Origin: Sinorhizobium numidicum
Lineage (GTDB): Bacteria; Pseudomonadota; Alphaproteobacteria; Rhizobiales; Rhizobiaceae
Length of the DNA stretch: 64,000 bases
Assembly: GCF_029892045.1 (NCBI RefSeq)
Contig: NZ_CP120369.1
Location: forward strand, 310,001-374,000
Reading direction: 5' to 3'
A program made the translations under genes and the position numbers. How positions within the stretch are numbered: position 1 is the first letter of the stretch; the number at the start of each line of letters is the position of its first letter. The notes beneath the pieces were generated by a model. It worked only from the letters and a program-made list of their open reading frames with translations. It made no database searches and was not told the origin of the DNA. Shown here piece after piece: positions 53,163 to 63,239 of the stretch.

Positions 53163-53330
53163 TGATCAAGCTGAAAGAGATGATGGTGATCCTGGATCTA
53201 CATAGCAAGGTCTGTTGTTGTCAGCGATCGCTAGGCAGACTGGTATCGATCGCCAGACAGTTCGCAAGCACATCGAGAGAGGGCTGCAGCTCCAGTCTAT
53301 GGACCTCGCAACCCAAGGGCCGTCGACTGC
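53163..53330 (+). pseudogene. IS21-family IstA N-terminal fragment
   Basis: VIKLKEMMVILDLHSK, then in other frames LSAIARQTGIDRQTVRKHIERGLQ, is the start of an IstA transposase. A near copy with the same upstream sequence lies at 54840-55352. Only about 55 codons survive, with a frame change. Confidence 0.6.
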
Positions 53331-53446
53331 GATTTGCGTCGTCGTGGTCACACCCAGGAACGACATCGTCGCGACAGCGCTGCGGCAGCCTCCAAAGCAA
53401 TGTCGTGGTCCTGAAGCGGCAGAGATCCAAGCAACTGACGCTGCCA

Positions 53447-54169
53447 CTAAGAAAGCTCCCGCTCGATCGTCTCAGTCGCCGTGCGTTTGATCAGCTGCGA
53501 TAATTCGCGTTGAGTTAACCAAATGAGCCAGTCATCGTCTTCAACGTCCCGGTCAGGTAAACTCAAGACCGATCCATGTGCTTCTCTGTGAACATACCCG
53601 TACTGATCGGCGATTCCCTTTTGGATCAGCCAAGGAGGCACAAGAGCATAAATGAAATCAGAGGACCATTTTGCCCAGGCCAGCCCAAAGGCAACACCGG
53701 CCAGCGTGCGAGCTAAGCCCTTTCCTCTGAAATCATCCCGGAGCCATAAATCGCCGTGATATGCGACGTCTCCCCTTATGTTGCGAGCAGTCGGGGCTCG
53801 GCAAACACATGAGGAATCTGGACCGGCATGCCTTGCAGGATCCGCGTAGCAGGCTTTCAATGACTCGAGATGCTCAGCCAAGTCGGTCGTCGTCAGATCG
53901 TACACACGTAGCGCCTGAACATGCGCTACTTTTCCAAATGCATCTTCTCCAATGACCCAAAACGCACGGCCAGATTCAAGCTGTGAACAATCCGGCCGGA
54001 AGTTCGGGAACGTGGGAGACTTTCCCCCAATCCTGCTGGTAATCGAAATGTACTCTTCAAAGTCCTCGCCCATTTTGAATTGCATTCCTTCTTTGCGGGC
54101 TTTCTCATCAAGCGAAGAAATAACCGGGTAGTTGACGACGGGAGAGCACGTCGGAACAGGTTGCGGCAA
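53447..54169 (-). CDS. GNAT-like N-acetyltransferase
   Basis: The open frame encodes up to 240 residues. The core LWLRDDFRGKGLARTLAGVAFGLA looks like the acetyl-CoA-binding loop (R/Q-x-x-G-x-G/A) of GNAT enzymes, followed by FIYALVPPWLIQKGIADQYGYVH. The first residues are uncertain, because an IS66 relic abuts the start; ATG within RKEGMQFKMGEDFEEY is an alternative start. The C-terminus (RELSQLIKRTATETIERELS) overlaps the end of an IS21 relic region. The substrate is unknown, and the gene may be truncated at its start. Confidence 0.55.
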   Translation of the reverse strand: MPQPVPTCSPVVNYPVISSLDEKARKEGMQFKMGEDFEEYISITSRIGGKSPTFPNFRPDCSQLESGRAFWVIGEDAFGKVAHVQALRVYDLTTTDLAEHLESLKACYADPARHAGPDSSCVCRAPTARNIRGDVAYHGDLWLRDDFRGKGLARTLAGVAFGLAWAKWSSDFIYALVPPWLIQKGIADQYGYVHREAHGSVLSLPDRDVEDDDWLIWLTQRELSQLIKRTATETIERELS

Positions 54170-54174
54170 AATCG

Positions 54175-54450
54175 AACGTGAGGGGCATCGTCACTGGCCG
54201 GATGAAGTTAAGGCGCGGATCCGTGTCGGAGAGTTTGCGACCGGGCGGGACGGTGAACGAGGTGGCAGAGCGCTACGGGCTCGAGCCAAATCACGTGTCG
54301 TGGCTGACGAAGGCGCGGCGCTTCATGTTGATTCACCCTGCGCCTGAGTATGCGGTTGAGTTCGCAGCAAAGCCGGTGGACTTCTGCAATTTTATGGAGC
54401 GCCGGATCGTGCGGGGTCTGCAGCGGCAATCGCTTGCCGACTGCGGTGTT
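54175..54450 (+). pseudogene. IS66-family tnpA/tnpB relic
   Basis: The + strand reads VTGRMKLRR, NEVAERYGLEPNHVSWLTKARRF, then PAPEYAVEFAAKPVDFCNFMERRIVRGLQ. The first part resembles TnpA and the second TnpB (KPVDFRKGMEGL-type). The two appear fused by deletion. Confidence 0.5.
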
Positions 54451-54499
54451 TGAATGGCGATCCCTCGACGTAATCTGCCGATCGGCTGAGGGACTTCAG

Positions 54500-54795
54500 C
54501 CTGTCAGCAGCTTATCGGGAGCGCGAAAGCGTCCGGCTTGAGCGACGGCGGCATGATCGCGGCAAGCGCCTCAGCGCCTCGAGTTTTTCGCTCGAATCGG
54601 CCCCAGGTAGATTTCTGTGCTTTGCAGGCTGCGTGAACAGATGGGTAGCAACTGTGCCGCAGCGCGTGCAAGCTGACCCGCTTGGTCAATTCCACCTGTC
54701 GATACCGGAACAATACTCCCCAAATGTGCCGTTTGAATTTTCCCCAGTTTGCGCCGTGACCGGTCTTCCGGGGCACGCCCCGGAAGACCGGTCAC
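54500..54795. other. Possible tyrosine recombinase remnant
   Basis: The - strand reads VELTKRVSLHALRHS near 54660. This resembles the HxLRHS box of tyrosine recombinases. Nothing else of the enzyme is certain. Confidence 0.25.
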
Positions 54796-54839
54796 ATGTC
54801 ATCACCGATACTGCTTCCGATGGTCGGAAGGGGGATTTC

Positions 54840-55352
54840 GGTGATCAAGCTGCGGGAGATGATGATGATCCTGGATCTACATCGGCAACGTCTGTCGGTG
54901 TCAGCGATCGCCAGGCAGGCTGGTATTCGATCGCAAGACGGTGCGCAAGTACATCGAGCGCGGGCTGGAGGCTTCGGTCTATGGACCCGCAAGCCAAGAG
55001 CGACGGTGATCGACCACCCTTTCGCGGTCTATCTTCGCGAACGCGTGCAGACCTATCCCGGCCTGACACGCGCGGCGGCTTTTCCGCGAGATCAAGGATC
55101 TCGGCTATTCCGGCGGCTACACGGCGTTGACCGACCTCTTTGCGCGACATTCGGCCGCCGAGCGAACAAGGTTTTGAGGTTCGCTTCGAGACACCGCCGG
55201 GCGAGCAGGCGCAGGTCCATTTTGCCCAGTTTCATGTCGTCTTCACCGACGAACCGACGACGCCGAGGATCGTCTGGTTGTTTTCCATCGTGCTGGGCTA
55301 CAGCCGCCTCATCTGGGCGCGCTTCGTCATGCATCAGAACCTGCCGACCGTG
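54840..55352 (+). pseudogene. IS21-family IstA fragment, frameshifted
   Basis: Pieces in three frames give VIKLREMMMILDLHRQRLSVSAIARQAG, RKPRATVIDHPFAVYLRERVQTYPGLT, LLRDIRPPSEQGFEVRFETPPGEQAQVHFAQFHV and IVLGYSRLIWARFVMHQNLPTV. These are successive parts of IstA up to the catalytic core. Several frameshifts inactivate it. It abuts the HAD hydrolase relic at about 55352. Confidence 0.65.
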
Positions 55353-56140
55353 CAATTTACCTGCGTCCAGGTCACCAGCATCGACACGATGGATGCCGCT
55401 GGCAATAAAGACCATGTCCATGCCCTCGTTTTTAGCGCCTGCGACGTCCATGCGCAGTGAATCTCCGACTGCGAGCACTTCATGTCTTTCGTGACCGAGG
55501 AGGTCGAGCGCACGTCCGTAAGCGGATGAATATGGCTTGCCATGGTAGCGTACGTCTCCTCCCAAAGCTTCATATTGCTCTGCCAGCGTCCCCGCACTAT
55601 TAGCTAGCCGATCGCCGACGAAACAGGCCTGATCGGGATTGGCGCAGATCATCGGAAGTTTGAGGAAAGCGCATTCTTTAAGCAGTTCTGGGGCTTCATC
55701 TATCACCTGTTCACCGCTTGCACCGGTATTCAGAACGAAGTCGGCGTTGTGAGGTAAAAAGACTTCGAAACGGTCCAATCCCGAAAGCAACCGTGCCAAA
55801 TCAGATGTTCCGAGGTGGAATTAGCGCCGTCCGAGCGCTGCATGCCAGTCGTCAGGCATATTTTTCACAGCCTCGTAGACCCCCGACGTGATAAGATGGT
55901 TGTATTGTGATGGGGTTATGCCCATTGACGTTAGCGTTTCAGCAACCTGACGTACACGACGGGGAGCGTTCGACAGGAGCCAAATATCAACCCCGTTGGT
56001 CCGCAGCGCTTCAAGGCAGAGATCGCATCAGGAAAAGCAACTTGGCCGTCGTGCAACACGCCCCAAACATCCAGGATTACGCGATACTGGTCCGCGACCT
56101 CTGAAATGCCATCGATCATCGTTGTCAGTTGCAAACTCAT
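55353..56140 (-). pseudogene. HAD-superfamily class IIA hydrolase, broken
   Basis: The N-terminal piece from ATG 56140 has RVILDVWGVLHDG, the form of HAD motif I usual in this group. After a frame change near 56025 the second piece gives TNGVDIWLLSNAPRRVRQVAETL and MPDDWHAALGRR, followed by a TAA near 55823. The same frame then continues with LARLLSGLDRFEVFLPHNADFVLNTG and VGDSLRMDVAGAKNEGMD (motif IV). The end is lost at the IS21 junction. One frameshift and one nonsense change make it inactive. The family dephosphorylates small metabolites. It lies downstream of the nucleotidyltransferase on the same strand. Confidence 0.7.
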
Positions 56141-56724
56141 ACAGACCAACTCCTTTCGAAGCCGTTGGCAACAGCTTTTCGCCTCTCAAGCTGTAGTTCG
56201 AGCTACCCCGTCGAACTTGGTTAGGACGTCCGGCGAGCATATTTCGCCAACTCAATCCACGTCCAAATTGGGGCAAGCGACATCTCTCGTGCTGCAATCG
56301 GGGTGCTTGCTGTACAGGAAGCTGACGGGACTGGCCGAACTCCAGCGCCAGCGCCTCAAGTTTATCTACGGGTCGACTAAACGCAGGAAATCTGACCGGA
56401 GGCCGTGGTCGCTTGCCTTCGCACTCGAGGCAACCCGTGGCCCCCTTGCGTGACACCATCTCTCGTTGGTAATCACTTTCCCATGTTGCCCCTGATGTAC
56501 CCGGCAGTTCCGCCGTGACAGCCTGCGGCTCAGCCCGTCTCCGGCGTCTAGAATCAATGAGGGTTTCAATCGCGGTTCGGCGCAGACCCGACACCCTGCT
56601 GTCTTCCCTACCTTTATTTGGGTGTGTAGCTTCAGTTGGAACCTGCCGTCACGCAAACATTAGGAGTCTTCAGAAGGCCTGCCATCTTCACAAGAAATCG
56701 CCTCGGCAGGTCTTACTACTAGTT
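56141..56724. other. Gap between nucleotidyltransferase and HAD genes
   Basis: About 580 bp, no gene motif recognised on either strand. It may contain a lost middle gene of the former operon. Confidence 0.35.
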
Positions 56725-57492
56725 TCAGTGCCCCAGCGTCCGTTCAACCGTAGATACCTCATGGGAACTGGACCTGAACGCGAAATTGGCCGCCGCGAGA
56801 TCAACAGCATCGTTCACCATCTTAACCTGGTGAGGTTCGGCACACATGATGTGGATCGGATGTGCATGAATCCCCAATGCGGTTTCAAAGAACTCGAGAT
56901 CGTCATGTGTGCGATGTCGGCTGTTTCGAGCAATCGCCCGAACGAACGCAGGGTCAAACTTATAAACGCCCAACAGGTTCGAATCTGCAGAGGCGTCATC
57001 CTGGCCTAGAGCGCGGTCGGGTAGGATTGCTGTAAGGCGCAGCGCATCGTCCGCTAATATGCGCAGGGATCGTCTGCCGTGTGTTTTGCTGACTACGGCA
57101 ATGTTGCGGTCCTGCAACCGCAACAGGCGCTCGATCAACTCGAACTCGATGACCACATTTTCGGTGAACACCAGAACGTCCCGATCGACGTGAGCAATTT
57201 CCTTTATCGTTGCTGCGTCCACGAGACGTCCGGCGTTCGGCGTTGGCAGAGCTCGTAAGCAGAGCTCCATCCCATCCAGCTCGCCACCAAGATCGCTGGC
57301 GATGTCGCCCAAAGTCCCCTGGGCCAAGACCATGGCCCTCTGCACCCCCGCGCGTGCCAGTTGAGATAATAAGCGTCGCAGAACCGAGGTGCCGTCAACC
57401 ACGCCCAGGGCTGCTGGAAAGCACTTTTCGCCGGTCGAGATCGTCTTTTGTGGGTCGGTGATGACAATCGCCAAGCTTTGAACTGCAAGCAT
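56725..57492 (-). CDS. Nucleotidyltransferase-like protein (NTP-transferase fold)
   Basis: This 255-residue protein resembles sugar- or phosphocholine-nucleotidyltransferases in overall pattern: [31 protein letters not shown] near the start, [22 protein letters not shown] at the metal-site position and [16 protein letters not shown] later. The usual N-terminal glycine-rich nucleotide motif (LAAGxGxR) is replaced by [11 protein letters not shown], so catalysis is doubtful. It may have drifted after loss of function of the downstream HAD gene. The reading frame is intact, and the ATG at 57492 is the only reasonable start. Confidence 0.55.
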   Translation of the reverse strand: MLAVQSLAIVITDPQKTISTGEKCFPAALGVVDGTSVLRRLLSQLARAGVQRAMVLAQGTLGDIASDLGGELDGMELCLRALPTPNAGRLVDAATIKEIAHVDRDVLVFTENVVIEFELIERLLRLQDRNIAVVSKTHGRRSLRILADDALRLTAILPDRALGQDDASADSNLLGVYKFDPAFVRAIARNSRHRTHDDLEFFETALGIHAHPIHIMCAEPHQVKMVNDAVDLAAANFAFRSSSHEVSTVERTLGH

Positions 57493-58002
57493 TTGCCGAT
57501 CCTCGAACTGAAAACGTCCTCAAATCTAGCTGAGGATCGAGCGCTCTATCCACTACCAAGCCAAATAGTTGCTAAGCGTGCTTCAAGTTGGGAGTATGGT
57601 AAGATGCGCCGAAGAGCTGGTGTGTCGAAGCATCGATGTTCTAACCAACACATGACACGGTCGGCCGTGGTGCGGGCAGGCCCTCTTCATCCCATCGACG
57701 CCAATCCTCCATTCGCGGGCTCCGCAATCAGCAGGAACCAGTGCGATTGCGCCCGCAAACAACTGTTGAACGGTTTGATGATGGCATTTTGCATTTTTGC
57801 ACGGCTTTCCGAGGCCGTGAAGTCTAGGACAACAACGTTGGCATAAGTCAGAGGAGATGGCGGGACATGAAATCGGCGCGCTGCCTAGCACCTTTTCAGT
57901 GGCAGACTTCCGACACACCACCAGGTCCAGTTTCCGAGCGGGCCACAGAGCTTCCCGCGAATGACGTCCCCAGCATCTCCCCGGTCCAGCGTTGACGCCG
58001 GC
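57493..58002. other. Gap, no recognised gene
   Basis: About 510 bp. Open frames on both strands show no family motif. Confidence 0.4.
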
Positions 58003-58549
58003 TCACGAATCAAATCGCTCGAGCATCTTGTTAAGCTCCGCGTTCTGCAGATGAAGTTTTTGAGCCAGCCGTCGTCGCAGCTCTTTGATTTCTTCGTCGA
58101 GGATTGCCACTTCGTTGAAGAAAGGATCCCCGGAAGACAGGGTTGTACGCTTTGCGCTTCGTTTGTGGCGACAGCGCTTCGCGCAACACCCGGGTGCGGG
58201 CTCTCTTCGGACGTTCTCGGGGCTTGATCCGCGGTTTTCCTTGGGGCTTTTTGCTTTTCTCGCTTTTCGGCCCCAACGTCTTCGCGTCGGCACCCGAGTG
58301 ATTGGTTTCACTCGGGGCCGGGGTTTGAGCAGCTTCACTATCAATCGGCAGGCTCATTGCCTGCGCGGCATTGGGATCCATTTTCGCCTGGCCCGATGAC
58401 TTCGACACTTGATCAACTGAGACCTTCGCATCGTGATCAGGTGCGCCAGAAACTTCCGTTGGAGTATCGGACGAAAGTGCCGACCGGTCTTCCGCTTGGC
58501 TTTCGAGACCCTCGGGATCAGCGTCATGCGCGACCGAATTCTCTTGCAC
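58003..58549 (-). pseudogene. SyrB-like protein, frameshifted
   Basis: The protein begins MQENSVAHDADPEG and has a long low-complexity, Lys/Pro/Ala-rich middle (KPQGKPRIKPRERPKRARTR). In another frame it ends with NEVAILDEEIKELRRRLAQKLHLQNAELNKML. That coiled coil is the hallmark of SyrB-type proteins, one of which represses the symbiotic regulator syrM in Sinorhizobium. The two halves meet near 58130, where one base must be gained or lost. The assignment rests on the coiled-coil tail and composition. Confidence 0.5.
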
Positions 58550-59026
58550 TTTCGCCGGTCGTCGCCGCGACGACCGCTCAACAAGGAATTTCCAGGTGAT
58601 TTCATAGTGTTCCTACCTCGAAAACGTGGCTGCGTTCCCGCTCCAGCGCCGTGGTCTTCACACGTGGTCCGGCCACGTACCTTGACATCTGGTCAGCGAA
58701 TCCCTCCCCTGCTCAACATGGACTGAGGGTCATTGTCTCGACCAGCGCCTTTTGATGATCGCATGACGGTGTCCACGAGCGGCATTGCACTATCCAAGGG
58801 CCGGCACCATCCTGGCGCCGAGAGCTTAGCGCCGGGCCGCCGCAGGGAGCGCCTGATGGGCAGCGCACTCCGACCCTCGTTCGGAAGATGCAAAACGCTA
58901 GTCCCCGTTGGGTACATTTGATTGGAATGGTTCGCTTGCATCTAACGAAAGGATTCGACGGAAATCCCCCGACCGGTCGGGTCCAACGGCAATGCGGCAC
59001 AAGACGAAAACGGATAATGTGCACTG
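58550..59026. other. Gap, no recognised gene
   Basis: About 480 bp between the SyrB-like gene (start 58549) and the stop of the VirG-like regulator. No gene motif is visible. Confidence 0.4.
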
Positions 59027-59749
59027 TCAGTGAGTGCGCGTCCTCAGTTCCTCAACGTTCACGACGCTGTCAAAAACATAACCCGTGCCCCGCTCCGTGC
59101 GAATATACTGCGGGCTCGAGCCAGTGCGTTGTCCCAGCTTGCGGCGAAGGCGCAGGATTTGAACATCGATGCTGCGGTCATAAACCTCTTGGTGATAGAC
59201 GCGCGTTGCCACCAGAAGCTGCTCGCGCGAAAGGACCCGGCCCGGATTTTTGAGAAAGGCCATCAGGAGGTTGAACTCGCCCGCAGTGAGCTTGACCTCA
59301 CGATCCGTCCCGCGGCGCAAGCGGCGACGCTTCGCGCTGACGCGCCAGTCATCGAAATGGAAGATCTTGTTGCAGTCACGCCCCGGCCACTCGCGCAAAG
59401 CGGCCCGCACGCGGGCCAGAAGCTCCGGCAAGCCGAAGGGCTTGGTGATATAGTTGCGCGCTCCGGTTTCGAGTCCGGTCACATTGCCAGCCACGTCAAG
59501 GTCGTCACCGCTGTTGATGATGATGATCGGAAGGTCTATTTTGGCGCCAAAATCCCGAACGAGCCGAAGACCATCTTCTGGGCCGAAGCTCAAATCAATA
59601 ATTGCAAGATCAATCGCTTCGGAAGCCAACTTGACGGCGGCTTGCTGGCCGTTCTCCACCGCTCTGGCGCTAAACTCATGCTTAGACAAGGAGTCCACTA
59701 CCAGTTCTCTCAGCGAAGCGTCCTGACTGATAACAAGAATATTCTTCAT
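59027..59749 (-). CDS. VirG-like OmpR-family response regulator
   Basis: This 240-residue protein has a receiver domain with Asp in LAIIDLSFGPEDGL and Lys in YITKPF, and a winged-helix domain. The latter has VKLTAGEFNLLMAFLKNPGRVLSREQLL, YDRSIDVQILRLRRKL and YIRTERGTGYVF. These blocks closely resemble VirG of Agrobacterium and rhizobial relatives. The usual acidic pair near the start is QD (ISQDASL). A longer frame opens at 59842, but ATG 59749 has GGGAG nine bases before it and gives the standard N-terminus. No virA-type kinase or type IV secretion gene is in the window. Confidence 0.85.
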   Translation of the reverse strand: MKNILVISQDASLRELVVDSLSKHEFSARAVENGQQAAVKLASEAIDLAIIDLSFGPEDGLRLVRDFGAKIDLPIIIINSGDDLDVAGNVTGLETGARNYITKPFGLPELLARVRAALREWPGRDCNKIFHFDDWRVSAKRRRLRRGTDREVKLTAGEFNLLMAFLKNPGRVLSREQLLVATRVYHQEVYDRSIDVQILRLRRKLGQRTGSSPQYIRTERGTGYVFDSVVNVEELRTRTH

Positions 59750-60371
59750 AATCACTCCCGCTGATTGCAGCTTTGTGTTCGGTAAGCAAATAGGAACGGG
59801 TGGGACAATATTCATCAGCGCATAGCAGAATAGCGCAAACAAATAGCGCTATGCGTAGCGTGCGCAGCGGACCAGGAACTGAGTTCTCCAGCCCCATCTT
59901 TGACGGCGCGTTCTGCTGATTTCACTCAGAATATTGCCGGAGCGGTACAGCTACACTGTGGGAGACCGGCCCCTCTTCCAGGTCTCCGTTGGACTCCAGT
60001 CATTTAGCACCGTCGTCGGCGTCTGTGCACCTCGTAGATTGTTTTTCCCTTCAGTCTTCAATCCCGTTCAGATTTATTTCACTTGAAACCTCGGAAAAAT
60101 TGACATCCTCGTGTATTGAGCGAGACTGGTCGGCGCGAACTATCAGTAATAATTGGAAGCTTGCTTGAGGCTAACTTCTGCAAGAAAGTTCATGTGATGG
60201 ACTATTTGTTACAAGAACCAAAACGCCGTGTGTCGTCACGCGACATCGCTGCATCTATTCTCACAGCTATTGCTGTTGCTGGCTCGCGGAATGAACTCTC
60301 CTGTCCGTAAGCTTTGAGCGACTGGAGAGCCGCGCCGCAATGTCGGGCGTGTCCGAAGACAGGAGTTAAAA
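59750..60371. other. Divergent promoter region between regulator and otsA
   Basis: About 620 bp between the divergent VirG-like gene and otsA. It should hold both promoters. A 64-codon frame at 60116-60310 (+) has no family match. Confidence 0.45.
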
Positions 60372-61781
60372 ATGAGTAGATTGATCGTTGTGTCGAACAG
60401 GGTTTCACTGCCCGATGAACATGGCTCATCGCCACCGGGCGGCTTGGCCGTTGCGCTGAACGCCGCGCTTCGGCGAAAAGGCGGTCTCTGGATGGGATGG
60501 TCGGGGAAGGTACAGGCCGAGGAACAACCGGCGGCGTTGATGGAAAAGGAGGTCGGCGGCATCACTTACGCGCTTACCGATCTCTCGCAGAAGGACCTTG
60601 AAGATTACTACTACGGCTTCACCAACCAGGTTCTTTGGCCGATCTTCCACAATCGTGCAGACCTCGCTGAATATTCCGAGGCGCGAGAGTCCGCATATTA
60701 CCGCGTCAACGGACTGTTCGCAGATCAGTTGGAGCACGTCCTCAGGACGGACGACGTCATATGGGTGCACGACTATCACCTGATCCCGCTTGCTGAAAAA
60801 CTGCAACAGCGTGGCCACAAAAACCGGATCGGCTTTTTCCTGCATACTCCCTGGCCGCCGGCGGACATCCTCTTCACCCTGCCCAACTATAATACTCTGC
60901 TGCGCGGGCTTTCGTGTTATGACCTCGTCGGCTTTCATACCGAAAACGACCGCAACAACTTCGCCGAATGCCTGCGCCGCCAGGAATTGGGGGATCTCCA
61001 CGGAGACGACTGCCGAGCGTATGGAAAGGAGTTTCGCTGTGGCGTGTTTCCGATCAGCATCGACACGGCCGCGTTCGCGAGCCTCGCAGGGCGCGGCGAC
61101 GATCTGCAGGAGAGCTTTTGCAGGCTTGCCGGATTTGACGTCGCCATCGGCGTCGACCGTCTCGATTATTCCAAGGGCATCGACCAGCGCATCGTCGCCT
61201 TTAACCGCTTCCTACGGAGCAACAAGCATCGCATGCGCAAGACTGTGCTGCTGCAGATCACCCCGAAATCCCGCGACAAAATACCGGCATATCAGGCGAT
61301 GCAAAAGGACGTCGCCGAGTTGGTGGGGCGCGTCGATGGGGAACTCGGAAGCGTCGGTTGGGTGCCTGTGCACTACATCAATCAGTCGCTCGGCCAACCG
61401 GAACTGGCCAGCCTCTACCGCAGGGCACGCGTCGGTCTCGTGACGCCATTTCGCGACGGCATGAACCTGGTGGCGAAGGAATATGTCGCTGCGCAGGACC
61501 CGCGTGACCCGGGGGTTCTCGTGCTCTCGCGCTTTGCAGGTGCCGCCAGTGAATTGGGCGAAGCGATCCTCGTCAATCCTTATGACGGGGAGGACATGGC
61601 GAGAGCCATAGAAACGGCCCTGGATATGCGGCGAGATGAGCGGATTAGGCGATGGACACCGATGATGGAGAGGCTTCGCGCGCACGATGTCTATCGCTGG
61701 TGCGACGACTTTCTCTCAAGCCTGGATCCGCCCAGAGGTTCGATGCCGTCGTTGGAACCGGCCTTGCCAGTAGCAGGCTGA
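60372..61781 (+). CDS. otsA: Alpha,alpha-trehalose-phosphate synthase (UDP-forming)
   Basis: OtsA joins UDP-glucose and glucose-6-phosphate to trehalose-6-phosphate, the first step of osmoprotectant trehalose synthesis in the cytosol. This 469-residue GT20 protein has the N-terminal [44 protein letters not shown] and [16 protein letters not shown], all key substrate-binding blocks. The length is usual. CAGGAGT stands seven bases before the ATG. No otsB is next to it. Copies of otsA on symbiotic plasmids are known in rhizobia. Confidence 0.96.
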   Translation: MSRLIVVSNRVSLPDEHGSSPPGGLAVALNAALRRKGGLWMGWSGKVQAEEQPAALMEKEVGGITYALTDLSQKDLEDYYYGFTNQVLWPIFHNRADLAEYSEARESAYYRVNGLFADQLEHVLRTDDVIWVHDYHLIPLAEKLQQRGHKNRIGFFLHTPWPPADILFTLPNYNTLLRGLSCYDLVGFHTENDRNNFAECLRRQELGDLHGDDCRAYGKEFRCGVFPISIDTAAFASLAGRGDDLQESFCRLAGFDVAIGVDRLDYSKGIDQRIVAFNRFLRSNKHRMRKTVLLQITPKSRDKIPAYQAMQKDVAELVGRVDGELGSVGWVPVHYINQSLGQPELASLYRRARVGLVTPFRDGMNLVAKEYVAAQDPRDPGVLVLSRFAGAASELGEAILVNPYDGEDMARAIETALDMRRDERIRRWTPMMERLRAHDVYRWCDDFLSSLDPPRGSMPSLEPALPVAG

Positions 61782-62294
61782 CTTCGACTAGTAACCAGCG
61801 AGCAACGGCCTCGCGCGCGGTGGCGAACGTGTCGTGATGGTAACACCACGATGGATGACAGACCTTTCCGGGACTGGCCGGTCGGGTCTAGTCGACGGCG
61901 AGGACCGGGGCGGAGAACTCACGGTTGCGTCAGATAATCAGGCTCGTTGCGGCATCCGCGAACGCGCCGGCTCGGTCGCTGGCTCGAAGAGATCGCCTCC
62001 AACACCGTGTCGAGCGCACGACCGCCCCACCGAACCCGCAAGAGGCGCTCGTGGCGAGGTCCGCCGAGCGTCAAGCATTCCGCTGATCGCTAAGCCAATA
62101 GATTGGCCGATGTCGATCCGGCTCGTGAACTCGCTGATGGGCTCAGCACGCTCGGCCTACAGCCCGAGCACACTGAATTAGGAAGATCGGAGACGAAGGC
62201 CGTGGATAACTTCGCTTGCAATGGCAACACTTCAAATGGGCCGGGGCGGCCGCAACTGGTCGTCGCAGGCCGTCCCGCCGCACGGCGACGGCAA
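61782..62294. other. Gap between otsA and LysR gene
   Basis: About 510 bp with no recognisable gene on either strand. The last part should contain the LysR-gene promoter. Confidence 0.4.
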
Positions 62295-63239
62295 ATGCTA
62301 GCGTCGATTGACCTGAACATGCTGTTGACTCTCGGGGCGCTGCTGGAGCACCGCAACGTGACACATGCGGCCAGACACTTGGGCCTGAGCCAACCGCCGG
62401 TAAGCCGAGCTTTGACCAGGCTGCGTGGCATTTTCAATAATGATCTTTTGGTTCGCGGCTCGGCCGGCATGGTTCCGACGCCGCACGCCGAACGCTTGGC
62501 GAAGACGCTGCCGACGGCGTTGGATTCGATCCGCGGGATGGTGAGCCGCGGCTTTGCCCAGGGCGAATGGCGGTCAACGGTAAGAGTGGCAATGCCTGAT
62601 CATCAAGCGGTGGTGCTGCTGCCCCCTCTCCTACCGCTGTTGCGCGAGCGCGCGCCTAATCTAGACATAGTGACCGATGCGGTCCTAGCTGGAGCGCTCC
62701 GACGGCTTGAGCACGGCGAGATCGATTTGGCCGTTGGGCAGATCGGTACGGCTCCACAGGGCTACTTTCGGCGCAGGCTCTACACCGAGCACTTTGCTTG
62801 CCTGCTACGCAGCAACCACCCAGTCCTGGCGCAGGAATGGACAATCGACACCTTCGCGGCCTTGCGCCACGCCACCATTGCCTCTGGTACTAAGGACGGT
62901 TTCAGCCGCGTGCATGACGAGTTGGTCGAGCTGGATCTTCTCGGTCGCGATCCGGTGCTCGTTTCCAACGTCCTGACGGCCGCGTTGGCGATCGTCGCGA
63001 ACGATCTGGTGCTGGTTGTACCACGCCGCGTCGCAACCAGGATCGCCGCCTTGCTGCCGCTAGCGATTGTCGATCCCCCTGTGCAGTTGACGCCCCACGA
63101 GGTCGCGCTCATCTGGCACGAGCGTTGCCATCGCGACCCGGACCATCGTTGGTTACGCCAGGAGATTGCCGCCGTGGCGGCGGGAACAGAGCTGAAGAAA
63201 GGGCGCGGGCACCCGGCTGATGCGTGGTCGAGGCAATGA
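62295..63239 (+). CDS. LysR-family transcription regulator
   Basis: This 314-residue regulator has the LysR winged helix in IDLNMLLTLGALLEHRNVTHAARHLGLSQPPVSRALTRLR and a periplasmic-binding-type effector domain (about 90-300) with LLRSNHPVLAQ and IVANDLVLVVPRRVA. A longer frame opens at 62103, but ATG 62295 places the helix-turn-helix at the normal distance from the start. It resembles NahR/LeuO-type members more than NodD. Its stop codon overlaps the start of the AraC-type gene (ATGA), so the two regulators are made from one transcript. The effector is unknown. Confidence 0.88.
   Translation: MLASIDLNMLLTLGALLEHRNVTHAARHLGLSQPPVSRALTRLRGIFNNDLLVRGSAGMVPTPHAERLAKTLPTALDSIRGMVSRGFAQGEWRSTVRVAMPDHQAVVLLPPLLPLLRERAPNLDIVTDAVLAGALRRLEHGEIDLAVGQIGTAPQGYFRRRLYTEHFACLLRSNHPVLAQEWTIDTFAALRHATIASGTKDGFSRVHDELVELDLLGRDPVLVSNVLTAALAIVANDLVLVVPRRVATRIAALLPLAIVDPPVQLTPHEVALIWHERCHRDPDHRWLRQEIAAVAAGTELKKGRGHPADAWSRQ

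Noticed and set aside
62295..63239. Naming the LysR gene nodD or syrM
   Set aside because: The N-terminal helix is similar in a general way, but the effector domain motifs do not look like NodD, and no nod box was found in the window.
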